A DNA stretch of 64,000 nucleotides from an uncultured Tolumonas sp. (GTDB lineage: Bacteria; Pseudomonadota; Gammaproteobacteria; Enterobacterales; Aeromonadaceae). The stretch covers positions 62,001 through 126,000 of the forward strand of contig NZ_OY782757.1 in the NCBI RefSeq assembly GCF_963678185.1, written 5' to 3'. Positions 36,750 to 45,818 of the stretch are shown one piece after another (positions within the stretch are counted from its first letter, which is position 1; every line of letters begins with the position of its first letter). Below the pieces are notes generated by a model. That model searched no databases, was not told the DNA's origin, and saw nothing but the letters and a program-made list of their open reading frames with translations. The position numbers and the translations under genes were made by a program.

Positions 36750-37276
36750 CTAGGTCTTAAGCGAAAAATGATCTAAATCATCTATCAGTATTAACGGCAA
36801 TTTAATTCATTGCGAAATAGGTGACTCATCGACTGGAATAGGGGAGAATAACCTGTCAAGTGAGTTACTTATTGGTCTTACCAATTTGTTGTGCTAAATC
36901 CGACAGTAACAAAACATCTTGTTGGGGTGTGTGAGGTTTAGCGCACTCTTTTATGCAAGGCAAAATACAGATAAGCGTATTTATACTCTGTATTTATAGG
37001 CATCAGTAGTGGATATGTTTGTTCTGGTTGATTGGCATAAAAAATGATGCTTGGCGATGAGAGCTGTCGGAACTGCATTATGTAGTTTTGCAGGAATTTC
37101 AGGCTGCATCTAAAAGCTGAAACTTATGATCAGTAAGCATGAGCATAATGAACATAAGTGGTTGAGCCAGTTTTTAGACGTTACCTTTAGCAGGCCATCG
37201 CTGAACGATGATGTGTCGTTCGCCCTGACCTTGAACCGCTTTGACGCTGCGCGTCTGAAAGCAATGCGAGGAAAGA
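36750..37276 (+). promoter_or_regulatory. Long leader/promoter region of ackA
   Basis: 527 bases with no gene I can support. It contains AT-rich stretches suited to promoters (around 36970-37010) and many short A/T blocks. A 62-codon frame from 37126 reaches into ackA but has no ribosome binding site and no recognisable family. I saw no perfect FNR or ArcA site. Confidence 0.4.
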
Positions 37277-38485
37277 ATGGAAGCAACAATGAATCCAACC
37301 GTTCTGGTTGTTAACTGTGGTAGTTCATCTCTGAAGTTTGCCATTGTCGATCCTGTAACCGGTGATCAATATCTTACTGGTTTAGCTGAAGCGCTGGGTT
37401 TGCCAGAAGCGCAAATCAGCTGGCGTTTCGGTGAAGATGATAAGAAAAAAGCGGCTTTGCCAGCCGGTGCAAACCACACTGTGGCGTTAACTTATCTTGA
37501 AGAGCAAATCCTTGAAGGTAAACCTGAGCTGATTAAATCTTTTATCGCTGTTGGTCACCGTGTTGTTTCTGGTGGTGAGTTATTTACCCACCCAACATTG
37601 ATCACTGATGAAGTGGTTAAAGGCATTGAGCAATGCATTCCTTTGGCGCCATTGCACAACCCAGCACACTTGCTCGGTATCGCTGCTGCACGTCGTCTCT
37701 TCTCTGCTCTGCCTCACGTCGCTATTTTTGATACTGCTTTCCACCAGACTATGCCACCGAAAGCGTTTATGTATCCGCTCCCTAACGAGCTTTACAAAGA
37801 GCACGCAATTCGTCGTTACGGTGCGCACGGCACCAGTCATTATTATGTCACTACTGAAGCGGCGAAGCTGTTGGGCAAACCAATGTCTGAAACCAATATC
37901 ATTACTGCGCATTTGGGTAATGGTGGTTCGGTTAGTGCTATCAAAAATGGTAAATGTGTTGATACCAGTATGGGTCTGACACCACTGGAAGGTATCGTGA
38001 TGGGTACCCGTTGTGGTGATATCGATCCATCTATCGTGTTCTTCCTGATCGACACGCTGGGCTACACCGTCGAAGACGTTCGTGACACCTTGAACAAAAA
38101 ATCAGGTTTGCTGGGTCTGTCTGGCAAAACCAGCGATTTCCGCGGCATCATTGAAGGTGTTGAACAAGGTGATGAGCAGTGCAAACTGGCGTTTGATATT
38201 TTCTGCTATCGTCTGGCGAAATACATTGCTTCTTACTATGTTGCTGTCGGTAAAGTTGACGCGCTGATCTTCACTGGTGGTATCGGTGAAAACTCACTGC
38301 CAATGCGCAGCGCTGTACTGAAATTGCTGGAAGGCTTCGGTTTTGTTGAAGATGCTGCAGCGAATGCGGCTGCTCGTTTCGGTAACTCAGGCTTGATCAC
38401 TGCGGCTGACAGCACTAAAGCGTTCGTTATTCCAACTAACGAAGAGCTGGTTATTGCCCAAGGTGCTGCTGAATTCGCTAAGTAA
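37277..38485 (+). CDS. ackA: Acetate kinase
   Basis: Interconverts acetyl phosphate + ADP and acetate + ATP. 402 residues, as in the family. Seen: [58 protein letters not shown] and [13 protein letters not shown] lies six bases before the ATG at 37277; the in-frame ATG four codons on would be too far from it. The usual partner pta is not adjacent; the next gene is convergent. Confidence 0.97.
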   Translation: MEATMNPTVLVVNCGSSSLKFAIVDPVTGDQYLTGLAEALGLPEAQISWRFGEDDKKKAALPAGANHTVALTYLEEQILEGKPELIKSFIAVGHRVVSGGELFTHPTLITDEVVKGIEQCIPLAPLHNPAHLLGIAAARRLFSALPHVAIFDTAFHQTMPPKAFMYPLPNELYKEHAIRRYGAHGTSHYYVTTEAAKLLGKPMSETNIITAHLGNGGSVSAIKNGKCVDTSMGLTPLEGIVMGTRCGDIDPSIVFFLIDTLGYTVEDVRDTLNKKSGLLGLSGKTSDFRGIIEGVEQGDEQCKLAFDIFCYRLAKYIASYYVAVGKVDALIFTGGIGENSLPMRSAVLKLLEGFGFVEDAAANAAARFGNSGLITAADSTKAFVIPTNEELVIAQGAAEFAK

Positions 38486-38506
38486 GTTTTAGTGACAGCT
38501 ACCAAT

Positions 38507-38532
38507 AAAAACGGCCCGTTATGGGCCGTTTT
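38507..38532. terminator. Bidirectional terminator ackA / btsT
   Basis: AAAACGGCCC (38507-38516) pairs with GGGCCGTTTT (38523-38532). A-rich and T-rich flanks on the two sides let it work in both directions. Confidence 0.9.
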
Positions 38533-38553
38533 GCTATTTAGCATTAGTGCATT

Positions 38554-40374
38554 TTAACTGAGTTGTTGTGCAACTGTTTCTGTAGCGGCTGCGCGACGTT
38601 GAGCTGGTGATTTGCTCAGCAGTTCTTTCCATTTGCGCATGGCTGATAGCAGGATGATGATGCCCAGAGCCAGCATGATAATAGAGATACAACCATTGAA
38701 AATGTTGTGGCCTTTCGCCGCTGGGTTGAAGTAAACATTCTTGACCATCCAGTAACCGGCATATTGTACGGTCACAAACAGGTAAGCTAGTGGAATCAAA
38801 CAGGTCAGTGCATACCGGCGTTTGGTGGATAACCGCAGGATGATGGTAGTGCCGATAATTAAGCCTACAGACGCCATCAGCTGATTCGAAACCCCGAACA
38901 GTGCCCATACTGAACCGATATCGCCAGACATCAGCAGATAACCCCACATCACACAAGCCAATATGCTTGCACCGATAGCGCCGGGCATCCAATCAATGCG
39001 TTTTAATGGCGCATAAAACTCGCCGAAGAAATCTTGAATCAAATAACGCGATACACGAGTGCCTGAGTCAACCGCAGTCAGAATAAAGACCGCTTCAAAC
39101 ATAACCACGAATTGGAAGAAATAAGAAGATAGCGAGCTGAACCAGCTGATTTTAGTGAAGATGTAAGACATACCAACAGCCAGTGTTACGGCACCACCAG
39201 TACGACCATACAGCTCTAAGCCAATTTCTTTCGACAGTTGTGGCAAATCAACCACATTCATACCCAGACTAGCAAAAGCAGCAGGTGATGAGTTGATCGC
39301 GAAATAATCAGCAGGGTGTAATGCAGTGGCAGCTATTAGCGCCATCACACCAACCACGCATTCCGCCAACATAGCGCCAAAAGCAACCGGCAGAATATCA
39401 CTCCATTTATCGACCAATTTAGGTGTGGTGCCGGAACCAATAAAGGCATGGAAACCAGAGATTGCGCCACAAGCAATGGTGATAGAGATGAACGGCCATA
39501 CTGGGCCACCCAGAACTGGGCCACCGCCATGAATAAATTGAGTTAGCGCTGGAAATTGAATTTCAGGGTTGATGAACACCACACCGATAATCAACGCACC
39601 AAACACACCAATCTTCATGAACGATGAGATGTAACCACGTGGGGTTAACAGCAGCCATACAGGCAGCGCAGTTGCGAAGAACGCATAGATTGGTAACGCT
39701 AAGCTGATCGTGGTTTCGTGCAGGGTTAACCAGTCACCGAATACGGTGCCCTGAATGTAAGGGCCGAAGAACACACAAGCCAATACCGCGATAAAACCAA
39801 CAATCGAGGAGTTTTTCAGATCGCCAGTGGCTTTGTGGTACAAACCAACCAGCATGGAAATCGGGATGGTCATGAAGACTGCGAACGTACCCCAGGCATT
39901 GCGTTCCAAAGCGTGAACTACCACCATCGATAAACCAGCCATGGTAATGGTGATGATGAACAACATCGCTAATCCAGTACACCAGCCAGCCACGGGGCCG
40001 AGTTCTGCTTTCGCGACTTCCGACAGGGATTTGCCTTGATATTTCATGGAAGCAAACAGCACAACAGTGTCGTGCACTGCACCACCAATGACGCAACCAA
40101 TCAATAACCAGAGGAAGCTTGGCAGATAGCCATATTGTGCCGCCAGCACGGGGCCAACCAGTGGGCCGGCCGCAGCAATCGCAGCAAAATGCTGACCGAA
40201 ATTTACCCAACGATTCGTTGGAACGTAATTTTTGCCATCGGCTAACGCATGAGAGGGCGTTACCTGGCTGTCATCGGCTTGCAGCACTTTGCGAACAAAG
40301 AAAATGCCGTAAAACCGATAGCAGATGGCAAGAATACACAGTGCGCTGATGACAAACGTAATCGCATGCGTCAT
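38554..40374 (-). CDS. btsT: CstA/BtsT-family pyruvate transporter
   Basis: A 606-residue carbon-starvation (CstA) family membrane protein with about 16 helices. Seen: PTNRWVNFGQHFAAIAAAGPLVGPVLAAQYGYLPSFLWLLIGCVIGGAVHD, GSGTTPKLVDKWSD, and FEAVFILTAVDSGTRVSRYLIQDFFGEF. E. coli BtsT (YjiY) imports pyruvate with protons, CstA is its paralogue; both are longer (about 700-716). I favour BtsT because the BtsS/BtsR-like two-component system lies directly upstream with matching repeats in between. The SD is CAGGAGTAACACTC before the ATG. The symbol is an inference from context. Confidence 0.87.
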   Translation of the reverse strand: MTHAITFVISALCILAICYRFYGIFFVRKVLQADDSQVTPSHALADGKNYVPTNRWVNFGQHFAAIAAAGPLVGPVLAAQYGYLPSFLWLLIGCVIGGAVHDTVVLFASMKYQGKSLSEVAKAELGPVAGWCTGLAMLFIITITMAGLSMVVVHALERNAWGTFAVFMTIPISMLVGLYHKATGDLKNSSIVGFIAVLACVFFGPYIQGTVFGDWLTLHETTISLALPIYAFFATALPVWLLLTPRGYISSFMKIGVFGALIIGVVFINPEIQFPALTQFIHGGGPVLGGPVWPFISITIACGAISGFHAFIGSGTTPKLVDKWSDILPVAFGAMLAECVVGVMALIAATALHPADYFAINSSPAAFASLGMNVVDLPQLSKEIGLELYGRTGGAVTLAVGMSYIFTKISWFSSLSSYFFQFVVMFEAVFILTAVDSGTRVSRYLIQDFFGEFYAPLKRIDWMPGAIGASILACVMWGYLLMSGDIGSVWALFGVSNQLMASVGLIIGTTIILRLSTKRRYALTCLIPLAYLFVTVQYAGYWMVKNVYFNPAAKGHNIFNGCISIIMLALGIIILLSAMRKWKELLSKSPAQRRAAATETVAQQLS

Positions 40375-40405
40375 GAGTGTTACTCCTGAGTGTAAGTTGA
40401 TTCTG

Positions 40406-40424
40406 CACCAGATCCTTTCTGGTG
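40406..40424 (-). promoter_or_regulatory. Leader hairpin with AAGGAT loop (CsrA-like site)
   Basis: On the minus strand CACCAGAAAGGATCTGGTG folds as a six-base stem with a seven-base loop containing AAGGAT, the preferred presentation of a CsrA-binding GGA. It lies about 32 bases upstream of the btsT start. A second GGA is in the ribosome binding site itself. Confidence 0.55.
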
Positions 40425-40475
40425 TGACAGATTCACCTTAGAACAGTGTTTTCAGGAATAACATTTCAAATCCGG

Positions 40476-40524
40476 TGAGTGGTTGTATGGCGCAATAAGC
40501 GGTTATTATCCGTGATAAAGCGGT
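40476..40524 (-). promoter_or_regulatory. BtsR-type direct repeats upstream of btsT
   Basis: Read on the minus strand: ACCGCTTT (40517-40524), ACCGCTTA (40496-40503) and ACCACTCA (40476-40483). They are spaced 13 and 12 bases, two helical turns apart, and match the motif I recall for E. coli BtsR/YehT (ACC, purine, CT, pyrimidine, A). They lie between btsR and btsT. Confidence 0.75.
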
Positions 40525-40532
40525 TTTACGAT

Positions 40533-41264
40533 TTAGGGGATATTCAGACTCTGCTTGAGTGGTTTCAAATATCGGCGGCTGACTGGAATATGTTGCTGTG
40601 CTCTAGTGACCACTTCCGCACTGCCATTTTCCAACAATTGAATTTCAGCCACTTGGTCGGGATTGATCATGTATTGTCGGTGGCAACGTAGGAATGGTGT
40701 TTTTTCTTCCAGTGTGCGCATGGTCAGTTGTGTAACACCGGCTTGTTTGGCACTAAACACATGCACACCAGCCAAATCACTGTGGATGTATTCCACCTCG
40801 GTCAACGGCACTAAAAAAATACGGTTATGGCCGCAACAGGGGATAGAGCGCAGCGGCGCCAACTCAACTAAGGGTTGGTATGACGGTGGTGCTAACTCTT
40901 TGCGTAAACGACCTAATGTTTTTTCCAAACGAGCGGGTTCGATGGGTTTGAGCAAATAATCAAACGCATTTTCTTCGAATGCTTTCAGTGCAAATTCATC
41001 GTAAGCGGTAATAAAGACAATGGCAGGTAAATGTTCCGGGTCAAGCATACTGACCATTTCCAGTCCACTGATGCGGGGCATCTGAATATCTAAAAACACC
41101 ACATCAGGACGGAGTTTATGAATGGCCGGAATTGCTTCCAGTGCATTGCTACATTCACCGACGATCTCCAGTTCAGCCTCATTTTTCCGCGTATAACTTT
41201 CCAGAATACTGCGCAGCTCTTCTCTGGCCGGTAATTCATCATCGACAATGATCACTCGCAACAT
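40533..41264 (-). CDS. btsR: LytTR response regulator (BtsR-like)
   Basis: A 243-residue response regulator: receiver domain (about 1-120, phospho-acceptor Asp about 59 in VVFLDIQMP, acidic pair DDE at 8-10) and a LytTR DNA-binding domain (about 140-240: FLVPLTEVEYIHSDLAGVHVF, FLRCHRQYMINPDQVAEIQ, ISRRYLKPLK-type end). BtsR in E. coli (239 residues) binds direct repeats upstream of btsT in response to extracellular pyruvate. It overlaps the kinase gene by 13 bases, and btsT follows downstream. Confidence 0.92.
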   Translation of the reverse strand: MLRVIIVDDELPAREELRSILESYTRKNEAELEIVGECSNALEAIPAIHKLRPDVVFLDIQMPRISGLEMVSMLDPEHLPAIVFITAYDEFALKAFEENAFDYLLKPIEPARLEKTLGRLRKELAPPSYQPLVELAPLRSIPCCGHNRIFLVPLTEVEYIHSDLAGVHVFSAKQAGVTQLTMRTLEEKTPFLRCHRQYMINPDQVAEIQLLENGSAEVVTRAQQHIPVSRRYLKPLKQSLNIP

Positions 41265-42973
41265 GGTTCAACCTCAGAAAACGGCAAATTAATAATGACT
41301 TGAGTGACAATATCGGGCTGACACTGCACCTGCACGCCGAACTGGTCGCCATAATGAGCCTTGATGCGGCGATCGACCAGATCCATGCCTAAGCCATTAC
41401 TGTGTTCATTTTTATCTGGGGCCGCAGGGGCATCAAATAACCCGGCATCATCGGCAACGACTAACTGCCAACTAGCATTATTTCGCTGGCCAGAAATGGT
41501 TACCGTGCCACCATTTATCGTTTGAGAAATGCCGTGTTTTATCGCATTTTCCACAATTGGTTGCAGTGAGAAGGCCGGCAATTTCTGATTTAGCAGCGAA
41601 TCATCAACCTGAAATAAGACTTTCAGTCGATCAGGGAAACGGGCTAATTCAATCTGTAAATAACTGTTTACGTGTTCTAATTCTTCTTTCAGTGTTACTT
41701 CCTCGGTACCTCGTCGTAGATTTTTCCGAAAGAATAACGACAAATGTTGGACTAGCTGCCGCGCATGCTCCGGATCGCGACGTATCACTGAACCCAGCGT
41801 ATTTAAGGCGTTAAACAGAAAATGCGGATTCACTTGTGCATGGAGCAATTTGATTTCCGATTGTGCCAACAGCTCGCTTTGGGCGGAGTATTTTCCTGCC
41901 AGAATTTGTGTGGAAAGCAATCTTGCCATGCCTTCACCCAACGTGCGGTTGAGAGAAGAGAAAAGTTTTCTTTTCGGTTCATAAAGTTTTATGGTGCCGA
42001 TCACCCGATTGTCTTCACCACGTAGTGGTATGACGAGTGTAGAACCCAGTTTGCAGTGCGGATCTAACGTGCAGTGATAGCGGATCAGGTTACCATCGGC
42101 ATACACCACTTCATTATTGGCGATAGCGCGTAAGGTGTGAGACGAGGTAATAGCAGTGCCGGGAAGATGGTGGTCTTCACCAATGCCAATAAAGGCGAGT
42201 AATTTTTCCCGATCGGTGAGGGCTACGGCGCCGACATTGGTTTCTTCCAACAAGATCCGTGCAAGTTGCGCGCAATTTTCCTGATTAAAACCTTTATTTA
42301 ATATTCCCATGGAACGCTCTGCTATTTTTAAGGCGCGGGCAGAGAAAGCGACCGAATATTTTTCATACATCGCACGGCGGTCGAGCAGCATCCGCATCAA
42401 AATGGCGGCCCCGAAGCTGTTTGCCAGCATCATCGGTAAAGCAATGTTTTGCACCAGATGCCAAGCCTGATCAAATGGGCGAGCAAGTAATAAGATAATT
42501 CCCATTTGCATACATTCGGCGACTACCGCCACTGAGAAAACGACCCAAGGGTTAAACAGTTGATCGGGTCGCCGACGTTGCAGGAAATAGCGATGCACTA
42601 AACCGCCTAATAAACCTTCAGCGATGGTCGAAATCATACAGGCAAAAGAGGTAAAACCACCAAGGCTGTAACGATGAACACCGCCGGTTAAGCCGACTAG
42701 AAAACCGACCACAGGCCCACCGACAATTCCCCCTAATACTGCACCGGTAGCGCGGGTATTGGCGATTGAGTTATCGATTTTCAGGCCAAAATAGGTGCCC
42801 ATAATGCAAAAAGCGGAAAAGGTTAAGTAGCAGAGAATTTTATTTGGCAGACTAATGGTAACTTGAGTGAGTGGCTGAAAAAGTGGCGTTTTACTCAACA
42901 GATAGACGATAACCACATAGACACACATCTGCTGCAATAACGAAACGATAAGTGTGATTTGTTGAAGGCTCAT
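41252..42973 (-). CDS. btsS: LytS/BtsS-type sensor histidine kinase
   Basis: A 573-residue membrane kinase: 5TM-5TMR_LYT sensor (about 5-195, with IANTRATGAVLGGIVGGPVVGFLVGLTGGVHRYSLGG), a GAF-like domain (about 220-350, VGAVALTDREKLLAFIGIG), a His-kinase segment HAQVNPHFLFNALNTL and an ATPase domain PAFSLQPIVENAIKHGI, NGLGMDLVDRRIKAHYG. E. coli BtsS (561 residues) has this layout and senses pyruvate with high affinity. The length, layout and pairing with a LytTR regulator and BtsT support this role. Confidence 0.9.
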   Translation of the reverse strand: MSLQQITLIVSLLQQMCVYVVIVYLLSKTPLFQPLTQVTISLPNKILCYLTFSAFCIMGTYFGLKIDNSIANTRATGAVLGGIVGGPVVGFLVGLTGGVHRYSLGGFTSFACMISTIAEGLLGGLVHRYFLQRRRPDQLFNPWVVFSVAVVAECMQMGIILLLARPFDQAWHLVQNIALPMMLANSFGAAILMRMLLDRRAMYEKYSVAFSARALKIAERSMGILNKGFNQENCAQLARILLEETNVGAVALTDREKLLAFIGIGEDHHLPGTAITSSHTLRAIANNEVVYADGNLIRYHCTLDPHCKLGSTLVIPLRGEDNRVIGTIKLYEPKRKLFSSLNRTLGEGMARLLSTQILAGKYSAQSELLAQSEIKLLHAQVNPHFLFNALNTLGSVIRRDPEHARQLVQHLSLFFRKNLRRGTEEVTLKEELEHVNSYLQIELARFPDRLKVLFQVDDSLLNQKLPAFSLQPIVENAIKHGISQTINGGTVTISGQRNNASWQLVVADDAGLFDAPAAPDKNEHSNGLGMDLVDRRIKAHYGDQFGVQVQCQPDIVTQVIINLPFSEVEPCCE

Positions 42974-43171
42974 AATGGTGAGAGGTTCATTTGGTGTGCC
43001 CCATTGTAGGGAGAGTTAAAGTCGTTAACTTTGTAGTAGCTCATTTTTTTACAATAAAGCGCTGGAACAGCAAGTTTTAAGGTAAAAAACTTGACCAAAA
43101 CTCTGTACTTCATAGACTTATATATTGTGCCCGAATCGGGCTCAGGCCGATTAACCTGGAAGGATAAGAAG
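42974..43171. promoter_or_regulatory. btsS / nucleoside-importer divergent region
   Basis: 198 bases. On the plus strand the leader has two mutually exclusive short stems: GCCCG/CGGGC (43129-43133 with 43137-43141) and AATCGG/CCGATT (43134-43139 with 43147-43152). TTGACC at about 43091 may be a -35 element; I could not fix the -10. Confidence 0.4.
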
Positions 43172-44173
43172 ATGAATAAGATTCTGAAAATGGCAGCTGT
43201 AGCAACGTTTACTCTGACCGCTTTAAGCGCACACGCTAAAGCAGCAGAACCAGCTGTTATTTATGATACAGCAGGTAAATTTGATAAATCGTTCAACGAA
43301 GCCGTTTTCCGTGGTGGTGTTGAAGAATATAAGAAAGCTAAAAAAATCACCGTTAAAGAATTTGAACCACAAAATGAAGCGCAGCGTGAACAGGGTCTGC
43401 GTCGTTTAGCCAGTCGTGGTTACAGCCCGATCGTGGCGGTAGGTTTTAACTTCTCATCTTCTGTAGAAAAAGTTGCTGCTGAATTCCCCAAAATTCAATT
43501 CACTATTATCGACTCAGTTGTTGATAAACCAAACGTGCAATCAGTGGTATTTAAAGAACACGAAGGTTCTTTCCTGGTTGGCGCTTTAGCTGCTCAAGCA
43601 TCTAAAACTGGCAAAGTCGGTTTCGTTGGCGGTATGGATATTCCGCTGATCCGTAAGTTCGAATGTGGTTATGAGCAGGGCGCTAAATATATCAATCCGA
43701 AAGCCGAAGTATTCCAGAACATGACGGGTTCTACTCCTGCTGCGTTTGCTGACCCAGCGAAAGGTGCGGAACTGGCTAAAACCCAATTCTCCAAAGGTGC
43801 TGATGTTGTTTACGCTGCTGCTGGTGGCACTGGTCTGGGCGTTTATCAAGCCGCGAAAGATGCTGGCAAGCTGGCAATCGGTGTTGACTCCAACCAAAAC
43901 CATTTGCACCCGGGCACTATGCTGACCTCAATGGTGAAAAGTGTTGGTTTGGCTGCATTCCAGAGCTGGGACGAATCAGTTCAGGGCAAATGGACTGGTG
44001 GCGTTAAAACACTGGGGCTGGCTGAAGGTGGTGTCGATTGGGCGCAAGATGAAAATAACGCCAAGCTGATCACGCCGGAAATGAAAACCAAAATGGACAG
44101 CATCAAAAAAGATATCATCGCGGGTAAAATCAAGATCCACGATTATATGGCTGATAACACCTGTAAATATTGA
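43172..44173 (+). CDS. BMP-family nucleoside ABC transporter binding protein
   Basis: A 333-residue periplasmic binding protein of the BMP/PnrA-like family that binds purine or pyrimidine nucleosides. Signal peptide about 1-25 (MAAVATFTLTALSAHAKA); no lipobox Cys, so soluble in the periplasm. Family features: VIYDTAGKFDKSFNEAVFRG, GFNFSSSVEKVAAEFP, EHEGSFLVGALAAQ, GFVGGMDIPLIRKFECGYEQG, ADVVYAAAGGTGLGVYQAAK and GVDSNQNHLHPG. AAGGATAAGA precedes the ATG at 43172; an upstream frame is not needed. First of four importer genes. Confidence 0.93.
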   Translation: MNKILKMAAVATFTLTALSAHAKAAEPAVIYDTAGKFDKSFNEAVFRGGVEEYKKAKKITVKEFEPQNEAQREQGLRRLASRGYSPIVAVGFNFSSSVEKVAAEFPKIQFTIIDSVVDKPNVQSVVFKEHEGSFLVGALAAQASKTGKVGFVGGMDIPLIRKFECGYEQGAKYINPKAEVFQNMTGSTPAAFADPAKGAELAKTQFSKGADVVYAAAGGTGLGVYQAAKDAGKLAIGVDSNQNHLHPGTMLTSMVKSVGLAAFQSWDESVQGKWTGGVKTLGLAEGGVDWAQDENNAKLITPEMKTKMDSIKKDIIAGKIKIHDYMADNTCKY

Positions 44174-44197
44174 TCCACAATTTTTTAGCTAATCCGG

Positions 44198-44218
44198 AAC
44201 CGGCCATCAGGGCCGGTT
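44198..44218 (+). terminator. Intercistronic hairpin after binding-protein gene
   Basis: AACCGGCC (44198-44205) pairs with GGCCGGTT (44211-44218). No T run, so likely partial termination or 3'-end protection that raises binding-protein levels over the membrane parts. Confidence 0.6.
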
Positions 44219-44255
44219 TCGTGTATTTATTAACCCGTGTTCTGGAAATCATACT

Positions 44256-45818
44256 GTGGCGCAATTAGACTCATATGCGTTAGAGCTGAGCAGTGTTGAT
44301 AAGCGATTTGGCGAAGTTCACGCCAATAAGCATATTGACCTGCAAGTTCGTAAAGGCTCGATCCATGGCATCGTCGGAGAAAACGGTGCAGGGAAATCGA
44401 CATTAATGAGCATCATCTACGGTTTTTATCACGCCGATAGTGGCGAGATGAAAGTCAAAGGTGCTCCTTATAAGCCTGGGGGATCGCAGGATGCGATTGC
44501 CGCCGGTATCGGCATGGTGCATCAGCATTTTATGTTGGTGAACACCTTCACAGTATTAGAAAACATCATTCTCGGTGTGGAACAAGGTTTTACGCTGGCG
44601 CCAAGTCTGGCGGCTGCGAAAAAGAAACTGAAAGAGCTGGCTGCGCAATATGGATTGGATGTACCGCTTGATGCAGTGGTTGAAGATTTGCCAGTAGGCT
44701 TACAACAGCGCGTAGAAATCCTGAAAGCGCTCTATCGTGGTGCCGAAATTCTGATCCTGGATGAACCTACGGGCGTGTTAACCCCGCAGGAAGCAGAACA
44801 TCTGCTCGCTATTCTGGCGAAACTGAAAGATCAGGGTACGACCGTCATTTTGATTACGCACAAGCTGCGTGAAATCATGGCAATCACCGATCAGGTTTCG
44901 GTCATGCGCCGTGGTGAAATGGTCGCGCATGTTGCGACGGTGAATACTTCCCGAGAAGATCTGGCCGAGTTAATGGTCGGGCGCAAAGTTCGCCTGACGG
45001 TCGATAAACAAGACACACAAGTGGGTGATGTTCTGCTACAAGCTGACAAGCTGCGTTATGTCGATGGCAGTGGTGTTGAACGAATCAAATCGGTTTCTTT
45101 CAAGGTGCGCGCGGGCGAAGTCGTTGGTATCGCTGGCGTATCAGGAAATGGTCAATCGGAATTGCTGGAACTACTCAGTGGCATTATCAAACCCGTCAGT
45201 GGTTCATTCTCTATTGGTTCCCATCAAATTGATGCTAATAACCCTGCCGATGCTGGTGAGATCCGTGACTATGGTCTGGGACATGTACCGGAAGATCGGC
45301 ACAAAATGGGCCTGATCAACAAGTTTTCCGCGCAAGAAGCCTTCATCATGGGTTATCACAATCACGCGATGTATAACCGGGGTCTCTTACAGGATAAGAA
45401 CGCTATTCTGCGCGATTGTCAGGAAAAAATGGATAAGTGGGATGTGCGCCCAGCGAATCCGCAACTAAAAACAGCCAATTTTTCCGGTGGTAACCAGCAG
45501 AAACTGGTTATTGCCCGCGAAGTAGAAAAGAACCCCGATGTCTTGCTGATTGGTCAGCCAACACGTGGGGTCGACATTGGTGCCATCGAATTTATTCACA
45601 AACAAGTGATTGCCATGCGTGATGCGGGGAAAGCCGTATTATTGGTATCTGTTGAGTTGGACGAGATTCTTTCACTGTCTGATCGCATTCTGGTGATGTT
45701 TGATGGTGCGATTGTTGGTGAAGTCTCGGCGGCTCAAGCGGATGAAAAAACACTGGGCTTAATGATGGCCAATATCATTCCTGAACATTTGCAGGCGCAA
45801 CAAGGGGTTCAAGCATGA
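44256..45818 (+). CDS. Nucleoside ABC transporter ATP-binding protein (two-domain)
   Basis: A 520-residue ATPase with two nucleotide-binding domains, as in sugar/nucleoside importers. First domain: GENGAGKST (about 41-49), VGLQQRVEILKAL as degenerate signature, LILDEPTGVL. Second: GVSGNGQSE Walker A, FSGGNQQKLVIAREV signature, LIGQPTRGVD. Start is GTG at 44256; GGAAATC upstream. It overlaps the permease gene by four bases. Confidence 0.94.
   Translation: MAQLDSYALELSSVDKRFGEVHANKHIDLQVRKGSIHGIVGENGAGKSTLMSIIYGFYHADSGEMKVKGAPYKPGGSQDAIAAGIGMVHQHFMLVNTFTVLENIILGVEQGFTLAPSLAAAKKKLKELAAQYGLDVPLDAVVEDLPVGLQQRVEILKALYRGAEILILDEPTGVLTPQEAEHLLAILAKLKDQGTTVILITHKLREIMAITDQVSVMRRGEMVAHVATVNTSREDLAELMVGRKVRLTVDKQDTQVGDVLLQADKLRYVDGSGVERIKSVSFKVRAGEVVGIAGVSGNGQSELLELLSGIIKPVSGSFSIGSHQIDANNPADAGEIRDYGLGHVPEDRHKMGLINKFSAQEAFIMGYHNHAMYNRGLLQDKNAILRDCQEKMDKWDVRPANPQLKTANFSGGNQQKLVIAREVEKNPDVLLIGQPTRGVDIGAIEFIHKQVIAMRDAGKAVLLVSVELDEILSLSDRILVMFDGAIVGEVSAAQADEKTLGLMMANIIPEHLQAQQGVQA

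Noticed and set aside
37126-37314. 62-codon frame overlapping the start of ackA
   Set aside because: No ribosome binding site, no family resemblance, and its end lies inside ackA in another frame.
40426-40441. CRP-like site before btsT (GGTGA / TCACA)
   Set aside because: The half-sites are separated by five rather than six bases and the first is not consensus.
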